A stretch of DNA of 64,000 bases from Acaudatibacter sp963835495 (GCA_963835495.1 CAWIFQ010000005.1:496001-560000), one strand, 5' to 3'. Shown: positions 27,035 through 36,270, numbered from the stretch's first letter. Notes: generated by a model from the sequence alone, not told the origin. Numbers and translations: made by a program.

Positions 27035-28348
27035 ATGGCCGACGGGGTCGCCGATATTCTGGCCGACAAGCGCGCGCTGCACCGCCGACGGGCCTACGAG
27101 GCGCCGCTGGAGACGCTGAACCCGGCCTGGGCCTCGGCGTTCCGCGACGACGGCCACTGGGCCTACTTCGAGCGCCTGCGCGCCGAGGACCCGGTGCACT
27201 GGACGCCCGACAGCAACTACGGCGCGTTCTGGTCGGTCACCAAGTACCACGACATCATGGCCATCGACACCAACCACCAGGTGTTCTCGTCGGCCAAGGG
27301 CATCGGCCTGTCGCCCAAGCCCAGCGTGCTGCCGGCCGACGCCTTCCTCGAGCGAGAGATCGACCCCGACAGCAGCGAAGACTCCAACAGCTTCATCAAC
27401 ATGGACCCGCCGGGCCATGACGTTCAGCGCAAGACCGTCAGCCCCGTCGTCGCGCCGGCCAACCTCCACAACATGGCCCCGGTGATCCGCGAGCGCGCTG
27501 GCGCGATCCTGGATTCGCTGCCGATCGGCGAGCCGTTCGACTGGGTCGACCTGGTCAGCAAGGAGCTGACCACGATGACGCTGGCCACCCTGTTCGACTT
27601 CCCATTCGAGGAGCGGCGCAAGCTGACCATGTGGTCCGACACCATGACCACCGCGCCGGGCCACGGCCCCTGGAACACCTACGCCGAGCGGCGCCAGCTG
27701 CTGGCCGATTGCCGCAACTACTTCGTGGGGCTCTGGAACGAGCGGGTGAACGCCCCGCCCGCCGGCGACCTGATCTCGATGCTGGCCCACGGGGCCGAAA
27801 CCCGCAATTCGTCGATGGACCAGTACTTCTCGAACGTCACCCTGCTGATCATCGGCGGCAACGACACCACGCGGAACACCATCTCCGGCTCGATCTTCGC
27901 CCTCAACCGCAACCCGGACCAGTACGCCAAGCTGCGCGCCAACCCCGAGCTGATCCCCTCGATGGTCTCCGAGACCATCCGCTGGCAGACCCCGCTCGCC
28001 CACATGGCCCGCGTCGCCACGCAGGACTTCGAGTTCCGCGGCAAGACCATCAAGGCCGGCGACCGGGTGGTGATGTGGTACGTCTCCGGCAACCGCGACG
28101 ACGAGGTGATCGAAGACCCCTACGCCTACGTCATCGACCGCGCCCACCCGCGCCAGCACCTGTCGTTCGGCTTCGGCATCCACCGCTGCGTCGGCAACCG
28201 CCTGGCCGAACTGCAGCTGACCATCATCTGGGAAGAGATCCTCAAGCGCTTCCCCGACATCCGCCTGCTGGAAGAACCGACGCGCAGCTACTCGATCTTC
28301 ATCAAGGGCTACGAGGAGATGAAGGTCCTCATCCCGTCGCGGAACTGA
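27035..28348 (+). CDS. Cytochrome P450, CYP153-like
   Basis: This 437-residue P450 has the I-helix oxygen motif GGNDTTRN near residue 275, the K-helix ExxR in SETIRW and the heme loop FGFGIHRCVGNRLAE with the axial Cys near residue 388. The heme-loop wording, the opening LNPAWASAF and the WSVTKYHDIM segment resemble CYP153 enzymes, which hydroxylate medium-chain alkanes and fatty acids at the terminal carbon. No ferredoxin or ferredoxin reductase is next to it, so partners must lie elsewhere. Membership in CYP153 is from memory of the motifs. Confidence 0.88.
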   Translation: MADGVADILADKRALHRRRAYEAPLETLNPAWASAFRDDGHWAYFERLRAEDPVHWTPDSNYGAFWSVTKYHDIMAIDTNHQVFSSAKGIGLSPKPSVLPADAFLEREIDPDSSEDSNSFINMDPPGHDVQRKTVSPVVAPANLHNMAPVIRERAGAILDSLPIGEPFDWVDLVSKELTTMTLATLFDFPFEERRKLTMWSDTMTTAPGHGPWNTYAERRQLLADCRNYFVGLWNERVNAPPAGDLISMLAHGAETRNSSMDQYFSNVTLLIIGGNDTTRNTISGSIFALNRNPDQYAKLRANPELIPSMVSETIRWQTPLAHMARVATQDFEFRGKTIKAGDRVVMWYVSGNRDDEVIEDPYAYVIDRAHPRQHLSFGFGIHRCVGNRLAELQLTIIWEEILKRFPDIRLLEEPTRSYSIFIKGYEEMKVLIPSRN

Positions 28349-28518
28349 CGCTCCTCGCCCGCGAGCGGAAGATTGGCGCCGACCGGGAGACGCCCTCCCG
28401 TCGCGCAGCTGAGGTTGTCCGTTCCATCGCGACGGGATTCGCGCTCTTGGAACGGCGGGCGTAGGGTCGCTCCGCGCGGTCAGGGCGCGCTGAAACCAGA
28501 ACCTCAGGGGGCGGAACA

Positions 28519-29088
28519 ATGAACAGCGTGGGGCGGCTGACGGCCGCGATGGTGGTTTCGTTCGGAATGATGGGCGCGGCGAACGCGGCGACGCCGCCGG
28601 CCTCGGCCCCGGCGGCGACGGCTCAACCGGCCAAGCCCGTGGCGGCCAAGCCCGCCGGCCCGAGCGACAAGGCGCAGATCGAGGCCCTGGAGAAGGGCTT
28701 CGCCGCCGCGTTCAACGCCAAGGACGCCAGCCGGATCATGTCGTACTACACCCACGACGGCCTGTTCGTTTTCGACGTCGACCCGCCGCGCGAGCACGTC
28801 GGCTGGGACGACTACAAGAAGGACTGGGACACCTTTCTTGGCTCGTTCCCGGGGCCGGTGACGTTCAAGCTTTCCGAGCTCAGCGTCACTGTCGTGGGAC
28901 CGGTGGCCTACGGCCACAGCATCCAGTCCATAACGACGACGGCGAAGGACGGGACCAAGTCGGATTTGGTTGTGCGTGTCACCGACGTCTACCGGAAGAC
29001 CGGCGGCCACTGGAAGATCGTCCAGGAACATGTCTCGATCCCGGTCGACACCGACACGATGAAGCCGGACCCGCAGTCCAAGCCCTAG
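28519..29088 (+). CDS. Exported SnoaL/NTF2-like protein
   Basis: A signal peptide (MNSVGRLTAAMVVSFGMMGAANA) is followed by an Ala/Pro-rich linker of about 35 residues. A 120-residue NTF2-like cone fold comes next: QIEALEKGFAAAFNAKDASR, YYTHDGLFVFDVDPPR, GWDDYKKDW and HWKIVQEHVSIP. The family includes isomerases and many non-enzymatic binding proteins, and nothing here fixes a reaction. GGGGG lies six bases before the ATG. It stands alone after the P450 gene. Confidence 0.8.
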   Translation: MNSVGRLTAAMVVSFGMMGAANAATPPASAPAATAQPAKPVAAKPAGPSDKAQIEALEKGFAAAFNAKDASRIMSYYTHDGLFVFDVDPPREHVGWDDYKKDWDTFLGSFPGPVTFKLSELSVTVVGPVAYGHSIQSITTTAKDGTKSDLVVRVTDVYRKTGGHWKIVQEHVSIPVDTDTMKPDPQSKP

Positions 29089-29130
29089 CCAGGCCAGGGC
29101 GGACCCGATCAGCCCTGGGTGTAGCTCGGC

Positions 29131-30066
29131 TCAGGCAGCGCCGGCCAGCAGCAGCACCAGCTTGCCGTGGGCGTGGCCGCTAAGGCTGGCGGCCAGCGCC
29201 TCGCGCCAGTCGTCGAGCGGCAAGGTGCGAGCGATCGGCACCGTAAACCGGCCTTCCGCCGCGAGCTTGGCGAACTCGGCGAGCACGCCCTCGCGACGGG
29301 TCATGGGTTCGCCGAAGCTGTGACGCGCGCCGAGCTCCGCGGCCGAGGCGAAATCCGTCATCGTCAGCACCCGGCGCGGGTCGCCGCCGGCGATCCTGAT
29401 CAGGTCCGGCAGCACGCCGTTGGGCCAGGCCGTGTCCAGGATCAGGTCCGGCGCGCCGCCGGCGATCTCACGGACCCGCTCGACTATGCCGTCCCCGTAG
29501 CTGGTGACGGAGGCGCCGAGCGCGCGGAGTTGCCCTGCGAAGGTGTCGCCCGCGGTCGCGATAACCCGTGCGCCCCGCATCAGCGCCATCTGCACGGCGG
29601 CGAAGCCCATCATGGTCCCGGCGGCGTGGATGAAGACCGTCTGGCCGGGCGAAGGGGCGAGCGCGTCGAGGTGGAGCGACGCGGTCTCGACCGCCATCGG
29701 CAGCGCGGCCGCTTCGATAAGATCGAGCCCATCCGCCGCCTTGCCCCAGCGTTCCAGGACGGCGAAGTCCGAGGCGCCGGCGCTGGGGTAGTTCGAGAAG
29801 CTGGCGGAGCCGAGCGCCCGGTCCCCGACGGCGATGTCCGTCACGCCCTCGCCGACCGCGTCCACGATTCCCGCCACGTCGAGCCCGATGCCGCGCGGCA
29901 GGTCGCCGGCGAACAGGCCGCGGCACAGCGCCCAATCGGCCGGGTTCAGCCCGCACGCATGCACTCGCACCCGGATGTGGCCGGCGCCCGGTTCGGGGGC
30001 GTCGGCGTCCTCCAGGCGCAGCACGTCCGCCGGCTCGCCATACTCGTGGAAGCGGAGCGTTCGCAT
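29131..30066 (-). CDS. NADPH:quinone reductase-like MDR protein
   Basis: This 311-residue protein has a GroES-like domain (EPGAGHIRVRVHACGLNPADW) and a Rossmann domain with FIHAAGTMMGFAAVQMALMRGARVIATAG. No zinc-binding cysteines are seen. The layout matches the quinone oxidoreductase branch of the MDR superfamily, which reduces quinones or enones with NADPH. It is divergent from a TetR gene with a perfect palindrome between them, so it is probably repressed by that regulator and induced by a reactive electrophile or quinone (inference). Confidence 0.87.
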   Translation of the reverse strand: MRTLRFHEYGEPADVLRLEDADAPEPGAGHIRVRVHACGLNPADWALCRGLFAGDLPRGIGLDVAGIVDAVGEGVTDIAVGDRALGSASFSNYPSAGASDFAVLERWGKAADGLDLIEAAALPMAVETASLHLDALAPSPGQTVFIHAAGTMMGFAAVQMALMRGARVIATAGDTFAGQLRALGASVTSYGDGIVERVREIAGGAPDLILDTAWPNGVLPDLIRIAGGDPRRVLTMTDFASAAELGARHSFGEPMTRREGVLAEFAKLAAEGRFTVPIARTLPLDDWREALAASLSGHAHGKLVLLLAGAA

Positions 30067-30082
30067 CTCTCAATCCTCGTTA

Positions 30083-30123
30083 TGTCAGTAACTGACACTT
30101 AGACGAAGAGACAGTCACTGACA
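30083..30123. promoter_or_regulatory. TetR operators between quinone reductase and TetR genes
   Basis: TGTCAGT-A-ACTGACA at 30083-30097 is a perfect 15-base palindrome. A second, imperfect copy of the half-sites (ACAGTCACTGACA) starts at 30111. Both lie within the 65-base divergent region. Confidence 0.7.
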
Positions 30124-30131
30124 ATAGGTGT

Positions 30132-30713
30132 ATGGGTGGCCGCATGCCACGCAGTGGAGCCGATGCCCGCCGACGCCTTCAGCAGGCGGCTTTGGAGCTC
30201 TTCCGCGAACGCGGCTACGAGGCGACGACCACGGCCGAGATCGCCGCCAGGGCCGGCGTCACCGAGCGGACGTTCTTCCGGCACTTCCCGGACAAGCGCG
30301 AGGCGCTTTTCGACGGCGAGGACGCCTTCCGAGCGGCGCTCGCCGATGCGGTGCTGGCCGCGCCCGAAAGCGCGACGCCGATGGCGGCCCTGCTCTCGGC
30401 GTTTCGGTCGGTCGCGCAGACCATCGAGACCAATCGTCCGCTCACCGAGCCTCGGCAGGCGGTGATCGCGCAGACGCCGGCGTTGCAGGAGCGGGTGCGG
30501 ACCAAGACCGCGGGTCTGACCGACGCCCTCTCGGAGGCGCTGGCGCGCCGCGGAATCGAACAGGGGCTCGCCATGCTCGCGGCCCAGGTCGGCATGGCGG
30601 CGTTCGCCCACGCCACGCGCGCGTGGTTCCTGGAACCCGAGCCCGGTCTCGACGCGCATCTCACCCGCGCATTCGCCGAGCTGCAGGATCTGTCCTCGCC
30701 AGAGCCGACCTGA
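30132..30713 (+). CDS. TetR-family transcriptional regulator
   Basis: This 193-residue protein has a TetR helix-turn-helix in TTAEIAARAGVTERTFFRHFPDKRE (residues about 33-58), with the YFRHF-like recognition helix typical of the family. The C-terminal half has no recognisable ligand-domain signature. Start is ATG 30132, or ATG 30144 four codons on. Its position opposite a quinone reductase, with a palindrome covering both promoters, makes local autorepression and control of the reductase likely. Confidence 0.88.
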   Translation: MGGRMPRSGADARRRLQQAALELFRERGYEATTTAEIAARAGVTERTFFRHFPDKREALFDGEDAFRAALADAVLAAPESATPMAALLSAFRSVAQTIETNRPLTEPRQAVIAQTPALQERVRTKTAGLTDALSEALARRGIEQGLAMLAAQVGMAAFAHATRAWFLEPEPGLDAHLTRAFAELQDLSSPEPT

Positions 30714-30897
30714 AACCCCGCGTCGCGGGTGGCTAGCACTCGGGTCTTCAGCGCGAATGTGAGTGGCGGAGCGCGCCTTCGTCCGCCGCGCAGACACGCT
30801 CCTCGTTCGGAGCGCAGAGGGCCAACACCGCCCCCTTAGGCTGCCACCAGCATCCGCCCGGGCTCTCGATCATCGCCTGGCCTGCCGCGGGTATAGG

Positions 30898-32199
30898 CTA
30901 GACCTCGCCCCACTTCGTCTCCAGGGCGATGCCCGCCGTCGCCAGGAGCTCCGTGGGCAGGACGCCCCCCGCGCAGATGATGACCGCGTCGTTGTGGATC
31001 GCCTTCGCCGCGCCGTCCTGGACCAGGCGCACGTGGTCGGGCGCGATGGCGACGACCTCGGTGTTGAAGCGCAGGTCCAGCCGGACGGCCTCGACCGCTC
31101 GCGCGGCGCGTTCGCGGTTGCGCGGCTTGGCCCGCTGGAACGCCGCGCCGCGATAGGCGAGCGTCACCTTGGCGTCGGTCTCCTCGGCGAGCGAGGCCGC
31201 GGCCTCGATGGCGCTGTCGCCGCCGCCGACCACCAGCACCCGCTGGCCGGCGTACTGTTCGGGATCCACCAGCCGGTAGACCACCTTGCCGAGCTCCTCG
31301 CCGGGGACCCCCAGGCGTCGGGGCGAGCCGCGCCGGCCGACGCTCAGCAGCACCGACGACGCGGTGCGCGCCCGCTCGCCGCTCCTCACGTGGAAGACGC
31401 CGTCCTGGCGCTCGATGGCGTCGACCCGCTCCTCGTAGGCGACCGGCAGAGCCTCCTGCTCCGCCAGATCGCGCCAGTAGTTCAACAGGGTCTCCTTGCC
31501 GACTTCGCCGCGAGCCATGGCCTTGAAGCCCGGCAGGCGCGTGGGGGCGCTCATCACCAGCTTGCCGCGCGGATAGTGCGCGACCGCCCCGCCGAGGATG
31601 TCCTGCTCCAGGGTGATCGCCTTCAGCCCCTTCTGGCGCGCCGCCAGGCTGGCCGAAAAGCCGGCGGGGCCCGCGCCGACGATGATCACGTCGTAGTCGG
31701 CCCCGCGTGACTTAGGCTGGCGCGCGATCTCGTCGATCGCCTGGCGGCCCTGCTCGACGGCGTTGCGGATCAGGCCCATGCCGCCGAGTTCTCCGGCGAC
31801 AAACAGGCCGGGCACGTTGGTCTGGAAGTCAGGTCCCACCTGGGGCAGGTCGACGCCGCGCCGGGCGGTGCCGAACACCAGCGTGATGGCGCCGACCGGG
31901 CACGACGCGTAGCAGGCGCCGTGGCCGATGCACTCGCTCGGGCTCACCAGGTCGGCCTTGCCGCCGATCAGCCCGAGCACGTCGCCCTCGGGGCAGGCGC
32001 GCGTGCAGGCGCCGCAGCCGATGCACTTCACCGGGTCGATGATCGGATGCAGGCTCGGCGGCTCGTCCATGCCGCCTTCGATCGCCGCCGCCTTCAGCGC
32101 GGCGCTGCGCCGCTCGATCCGGCGTCGCCAAAGCAGGTAGGCGCCGATCACCAGCGCCGCCGGCGCGGCGTAGAGCAGCAACTCCCAATCGAGGTCCAC
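30898..32199 (-). CDS. Membrane-anchored Fe-S/FAD NAD(P)-dependent oxidoreductase
   Basis: Domain order in this 433-residue protein: one N-terminal transmembrane helix (residues 8-24), a two-cluster ferredoxin (CIGCGACTRACP at residue 59; CIGHGACYASCP at residue 89), then a thioredoxin-reductase-like part with FAD motif VIIVGAGPAGFSASL near 170 and NAD(P) motif VLVVGGGDSAIEAA near 310. The thioredoxin-reductase CXXC pair is absent. In the second cluster the second Cys is His, an odd ligand. The GTG start at 32199 has AAAGG eight bases upstream. It closes the ccmFGHI operon and could pass electrons between NAD(P)H and the heme-assembly or multiheme system; direction unknown. Confidence 0.8.
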   Translation of the reverse strand: MDLDWELLLYAAPAALVIGAYLLWRRRIERRSAALKAAAIEGGMDEPPSLHPIIDPVKCIGCGACTRACPEGDVLGLIGGKADLVSPSECIGHGACYASCPVGAITLVFGTARRGVDLPQVGPDFQTNVPGLFVAGELGGMGLIRNAVEQGRQAIDEIARQPKSRGADYDVIIVGAGPAGFSASLAARQKGLKAITLEQDILGGAVAHYPRGKLVMSAPTRLPGFKAMARGEVGKETLLNYWRDLAEQEALPVAYEERVDAIERQDGVFHVRSGERARTASSVLLSVGRRGSPRRLGVPGEELGKVVYRLVDPEQYAGQRVLVVGGGDSAIEAAASLAEETDAKVTLAYRGAAFQRAKPRNRERAARAVEAVRLDLRFNTEVVAIAPDHVRLVQDGAAKAIHNDAVIICAGGVLPTELLATAGIALETKWGEV

Positions 32200-32220
32200 A
32201 GCCGCGCCTTTCGACAGCCG

Positions 32221-33261
32221 TCAACTTACGCCCATGTCGCGCGCGGCGCTGCGCAGCTGCGACTGGGTGGTCGGATCGTCCCTGAAGGCGGCCAGGGCGC
32301 TCTGGAGCGCCTGGCGGGCCAGGTCGGGCTGCCCCAGCACCTTGCGCGAGCGGATCAGCCGCACCCAGCCGTCCGCGTCCTTCGGATTTGTGGCGAGGTC
32401 CCGCACCTGCTTGTCCACCATGCCGTTGATCATTGTCTGCTGGTCGCCGGTCGGCATCGCCGCGGCCGCCTGGACGTCCTGTGGCGTCGGCGCGGGCGCC
32501 GCGGCGGCGGTCTCGAGGCCGAGATAGACGCGAGCGCGCTTGTCGGCAGGGTCGAGCCTCAGTGCGGCCTGGAACGCCTGTTTCGCATCGGATGTGAGCT
32601 GGCCGCCGGCGGCCTTGTCGAGCGCCTCGCCATAGGCCGATTGCAGCGCCGCGGTCGTCGGGCTGAGCTTCACGGCCTGCGCGTAGGCGGCGACGGCCTC
32701 GGGGTACTTCTGCGTCTCGAAGTTGGCCCAGCCCAGCGTCTTCCAGCCTTCGACGTCGTTTGGCTGGCTCTTCAGCCGCTGCTCGAGCCTGGCGATCTCG
32801 GTGTCGACGTCCGGCAGCCCCTGCATGGCCGAGGCGGGCGCGGCGGGGCCGGCGGCCGCCGACGCCATCTGCGGTTCGGCCGGTCCCTGTCCGCCCGGGA
32901 CCGCGCTGGGTACGTTCGGCTTGCCCATCTGCGCGTAGAGCGCGACCGCGCCGAGCACCACGGTGGCCACCACGACGGCGGCGGTCACCCGGTCGGTGCG
33001 CAGGGATGGCTGCGCCGCCGCCGCCTTCGGCGCATCGGCCGCGGCCAGCAGGCGGCGCTGCGCCTCCAGCCTGGCCGCGTCGGCGGAGTCGGCGTCGATC
33101 TCGCCGACAGCCTGGTCGATATCGACCTGGGCGAGTTCGGCCTTCAGGATCTCGGTCGCGTCGGTCGCCGGCGCCGCGGCAGCCCGTGGCCGCAGGAACG
33201 GCAGGGCGACGAACACGGCCGCCGCCGCGCAAAGCACCACGAGCACGAACCAGAGCGTCAT
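32221..33261 (-). CDS. ccmI: Cytochrome c maturation protein CcmI
   Basis: CcmI holds apocytochrome c for heme attachment. The 346-residue protein starts at ATG 33261 (MTLWFVLVVLCAAAAVFVALPFL, first membrane helix). It has the cytoplasmic Leu/Asp-rich loop ILKAELAQVDIDQAVGEI and a second helix (VTAAVVVATVVLGAVALY). The periplasmic half has TPR-like repeats (VEGWKTLGWANFETQKYPEAVAAYAQAV) and a C-terminal CycH-like domain. Its ATG overlaps the ccmH stop by four bases. The following oxidoreductase starts 21 bases on. Confidence 0.9.
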   Translation of the reverse strand: MTLWFVLVVLCAAAAVFVALPFLRPRAAAAPATDATEILKAELAQVDIDQAVGEIDADSADAARLEAQRRLLAAADAPKAAAAQPSLRTDRVTAAVVVATVVLGAVALYAQMGKPNVPSAVPGGQGPAEPQMASAAAGPAAPASAMQGLPDVDTEIARLEQRLKSQPNDVEGWKTLGWANFETQKYPEAVAAYAQAVKLSPTTAALQSAYGEALDKAAGGQLTSDAKQAFQAALRLDPADKRARVYLGLETAAAAPAPTPQDVQAAAAMPTGDQQTMINGMVDKQVRDLATNPKDADGWVRLIRSRKVLGQPDLARQALQSALAAFRDDPTTQSQLRSAARDMGVS

Positions 33262-33743
33262 GAGGGTTTCCTTGTCGGGCCGGAGGCGAGCAGCGCTTTC
33301 AGCTTCGCGCGCTCCTCCCGGCTGAGCGGGGCCGCCGCGCGGGGCGCCTTGCGATGCAGATAGGCCCAGAAGCCGCCGCCGGAGATCAGCAGCACGGCCA
33401 ACGGGCCGAACCACAGCAGGAGGGTGTCAGCCTGCAGCGGCGGGCGCAGCAGCACGAAGTTGCCGTAGCGCGCCACCATGTAGCCGCGCACCTTGTCGTC
33501 GGTGTCGCCCGCGACCACGCGCTCACGCACCAGGCGGCGCATGTCGCTCGCGAGCGGCGCGGCGGAATTGTCGATGTTCTGGTTCTGGCAGACGACGCAG
33601 CGGAGCGTCTTGCTGATCGCCAGCGCCCGCGCCTCCTGCGCCGGATCCTTCAGCATCTCGTCAGGTTCGACCGCCCAGGCGTGGCCAGCGGCGAGCACGA
33701 GCGAGGCCAGCAGAACGGCGATCGCGGCCAGCAGCCGTCTCAT
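33258..33743 (-). CDS. ccmH: Cytochrome c maturation protein CcmH (CycL/Ccl2 type)
   Basis: CcmH is a periplasmic, membrane-anchored thiol protein that reduces the apocytochrome CXXCH cysteines. This 161-residue protein has a signal peptide (LLAAIAVLLASLVLAAGHAWA), the redox motif LRCVVCQNQNI near residue 48, the conserved helical stretch DMRRLVRERV, and one C-terminal membrane helix (LLLWFGPLAVLLISGGGFWAY). It is the short, single-domain form, with CcmI encoded separately. The ends overlap ccmG and ccmI by four bases each. Confidence 0.94.
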   Translation of the reverse strand: MRRLLAAIAVLLASLVLAAGHAWAVEPDEMLKDPAQEARALAISKTLRCVVCQNQNIDNSAAPLASDMRRLVRERVVAGDTDDKVRGYMVARYGNFVLLRPPLQADTLLLWFGPLAVLLISGGGFWAYLHRKAPRAAAPLSREERAKLKALLASGPTRKPS

Positions 33744-34276
33744 GGCTCAGCCTGCAGCTGCGCGACCAGCGGGGCCAGTTGGTCGCGCCAGACGTCGGGC
33801 GTGATCGCGCCGACCTGCTTGAACCGGATCCGCCCATGCTTGTCGACGACGAAGGTCTCCGGCGCGCCGCTGACGCCGAGGTCGATGGCGAGCCGGCCGG
33901 CGGCGTCCGAGCCCACCTGTGCGAACGGATCGCCGCGGTCGCGCAGCCAGGCGGCGCCGTCGGCGGGCGTGTCCTTCCAGTCGACGCCGTAGAGCGCAAC
34001 CGCCTTCTCCGAGGCGAGCTGCAGCAAGGTGGGATGCTCTTCGACGCAGACGCCGCACCAGGAGCCGAACACATTCAGGAGCGCCACGCGCCCGGCGATG
34101 TCGGCGCGGGCGAGACCCCGGTCTCCAGGACGCACGGGTCCGAGGTTGAAGTCGGGCAACGGCTTGCCGATCAACACCGACCGCAGCGCCCGCGGGTCGT
34201 TGCTGAGGCCGAGGTACATCCACCCCGCGAACGCCGCGAACAGGATGACCGGCAGGAACGGCAGTAGCCGCCTCAT
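33740..34276 (-). CDS. ccmG: Thiol:disulfide interchange protein CcmG/DsbE
   Basis: CcmG keeps apocytochrome cysteines or CcmH reduced in the periplasm. The 178-residue protein is anchored by MRRLLPFLPVILFAAFAGWMY and has a thioredoxin fold with the active site GSWCGVCVEEHP near residue 82. The acidic residues and the cis-Pro segment (VSGAPETFVVD) typical of DsbE are present. The start at ATG 34276 overlaps the ccmF TGA. A longer frame upstream would run back into ccmF and is not needed. Confidence 0.94.
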   Translation of the reverse strand: MRRLLPFLPVILFAAFAGWMYLGLSNDPRALRSVLIGKPLPDFNLGPVRPGDRGLARADIAGRVALLNVFGSWCGVCVEEHPTLLQLASEKAVALYGVDWKDTPADGAAWLRDRGDPFAQVGSDAAGRLAIDLGVSGAPETFVVDKHGRIRFKQVGAITPDVWRDQLAPLVAQLQAEP

Positions 34277-36270
34277 CGCGCCGACGCCCTCGCCGCGCGC
34301 AGCGCCGGGGCCGGCGCTGGCGCGCGGCGCCAGAGGGCCAGCGAGGCCCATTCGCCCGACAACGCCAGCGCGCCGCCGAGCGCCATCAGGGCGCCGCCGA
34401 CCCAGATCCAGGGCGCGAACGGATGCTCGTAGAGCCTGACGGTATGCTTGCCGTCATCCCCCTGGTCGCCGAGCGCGGCGTAGAGGTTGCCCAGCGGCCC
34501 GACGCGAATTGCGGCCTTGGTCGTCGTCGATTGCCGCTCGGGGTAGAAGCGGCGCTCCGGCGAGAGCAGCGTCTCGACCTGGCCGTCCCTGCTGACCTCG
34601 AGCACCGCCCGCTCGATCTCGTAGTTGGGCCCATTGCCCGGTTCGATCGTCAGCATACGGACCTGATAGCCGGCGAAGGGCTTCGTATCGCCAGGCGCCA
34701 TGGCGTAGGTGGCCTCCTGCTTCCAGGTCGCCGCGCAGAGCACCCCGGCGATCATCGCGCCGAGTCCGAAGTGCGCCAGCACGACGCCGTAGGTCGACTT
34801 CGGCAGCGCTAACGCCCGGCTGAGCGCCTCGGTCCAGGCGCCCTGTCCCAGGCGAGCGCGCCGGGCCAGCAATTGCAGCGCGCCCGCCATCAGCCAAACC
34901 GACAAGCCGACGCCGACGGCGGGAAAGAGGCCCTTGGACAGGTTGAAGGCGAACACCAGGATCGTCGTCGCCCCGCCCGCCAGCGCCGCTGGCCTCAGGC
35001 GCGCAAGCACATCGCGCCAGCTGTCCCGCCGCCACTTCAGCAGCGGACCCGCCACCATCGCCAGAACCAGGATCGCGGCCAGCGGGGCGACGGTGATGTC
35101 GTAGTACTGCGGGCCGACCGAGATCTTGTCGTGGGTGAAGAGGTCGATCGCCAGCGGATAGAAAGTCCCGGCGAACACCGTCGCCAGGATGGTGATCAGC
35201 ATGAAGTTGTTGAAGACCAGGCTGCCTTCGCGGCTCAGCAGGTCGAACGGCGCGCCCTCGCCCAGCCGGCTCGAGCGCAGGCCGAACAGCGCCAGGCCGC
35301 CGCCGGTGAAGCCGACGATCAGGGCCAGGATGAACGCCCCGCGGCCCGGATCCACCGCGAACGCGTGGACGCTGGTCAGCACGCCCGAGCGCACGACGAA
35401 GGTGCCGATCAGGCTCATTGAAAAGGTCAGCACGCCCAGCAGCGCGGTCCATTTGACCAGCGCCTGGCGCCGCTCGGCGATCAGGGCGCAGTGCACCAGC
35501 GCGGTGCCGAACAGCCACGGCATCAGCGAGGCGTTCTCGACCGGGTCCCAGAACCACCAGCCGCCCCAGCCGAGCACGCAATAGGCCCACAGCGAACCGA
35601 GGGTGATGCCGATCGTCAGGCAGGTCCAGGCGGCGAGAATCCAAGGCCTGGCGTAGCGGACCCAGAGCGCGTCGGCCCGGCCCTCGATCAGGGCGGCCAC
35701 GGCGAAGGAGAACGCGGTCGAGAAGCCGACGTAGCCGAGATAGAGGAACGGCGGGTGGCTCGCCAGGCCAGGGTCCTGCAGCAGCGGGTTCAGCCCGTCC
35801 CCCTGCGGCGGCGCCGGTATGAGCCGCGCGAACGGGTCCGACGTGAACAGGATGAAGGCGAGGAAGCCGGCGCCGGTCAGGCCCTGCACCGCCAGCGTCC
35901 GCGCCCGGAGCGTCAGCGGTATCGCCCGGCCGACCGTCGCGATCATGGCCCCGAACAGCGACAGGATGAGGACCCAGAGCATCATCGAGCCCTCGTGGTT
36001 CCCCCACGTGCCGCTGAACTTGTAGATCAGCGGCTTGGCGGTGTGCGAGTTGGCCGCCACCACCTCGAGCGAGAAGTCCGAAATCAGGAAGCCGTAGACC
36101 AGGCACCCGAACGACAGGGCCACGAAAACGAACTGGGCCACCGCCGCCGACGAGGCGAACGCCATCAGCCGGCCGTCGCGGCGCTGCGCGCCGAGCATCG
36201 GGATGATCGCCTGCGCCGCGGCGATCATGAACGCCAGCATCAGCGCGAAGCGTCCGATTTCAGCTTCCAT
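34273..36270 (-). CDS. ccmF: Heme lyase subunit CcmF
   Basis: CcmF joins heme to apocytochrome c at the periplasmic face. This 665-residue protein has about 15 membrane segments, the tryptophan-rich WWD motif (WGGWWFWDPVENASLMPWL) near residue 240, and conserved histidines in SGTWGNHEGSMMLW, ASHPPFLYLGY and the later TFVVRSGVLTSVHAF. A large periplasmic loop lies near the end. Start ATG 36270 has GGGGAGG eight bases upstream. It leads the ccmF-ccmG-ccmH-ccmI-oxidoreductase operon; ccmE and ccmABCD are not in the window. Confidence 0.95.
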   Translation of the reverse strand: MEAEIGRFALMLAFMIAAAQAIIPMLGAQRRDGRLMAFASSAAVAQFVFVALSFGCLVYGFLISDFSLEVVAANSHTAKPLIYKFSGTWGNHEGSMMLWVLILSLFGAMIATVGRAIPLTLRARTLAVQGLTGAGFLAFILFTSDPFARLIPAPPQGDGLNPLLQDPGLASHPPFLYLGYVGFSTAFSFAVAALIEGRADALWVRYARPWILAAWTCLTIGITLGSLWAYCVLGWGGWWFWDPVENASLMPWLFGTALVHCALIAERRQALVKWTALLGVLTFSMSLIGTFVVRSGVLTSVHAFAVDPGRGAFILALIVGFTGGGLALFGLRSSRLGEGAPFDLLSREGSLVFNNFMLITILATVFAGTFYPLAIDLFTHDKISVGPQYYDITVAPLAAILVLAMVAGPLLKWRRDSWRDVLARLRPAALAGGATTILVFAFNLSKGLFPAVGVGLSVWLMAGALQLLARRARLGQGAWTEALSRALALPKSTYGVVLAHFGLGAMIAGVLCAATWKQEATYAMAPGDTKPFAGYQVRMLTIEPGNGPNYEIERAVLEVSRDGQVETLLSPERRFYPERQSTTTKAAIRVGPLGNLYAALGDQGDDGKHTVRLYEHPFAPWIWVGGALMALGGALALSGEWASLALWRRAPAPAPALRAARASAR

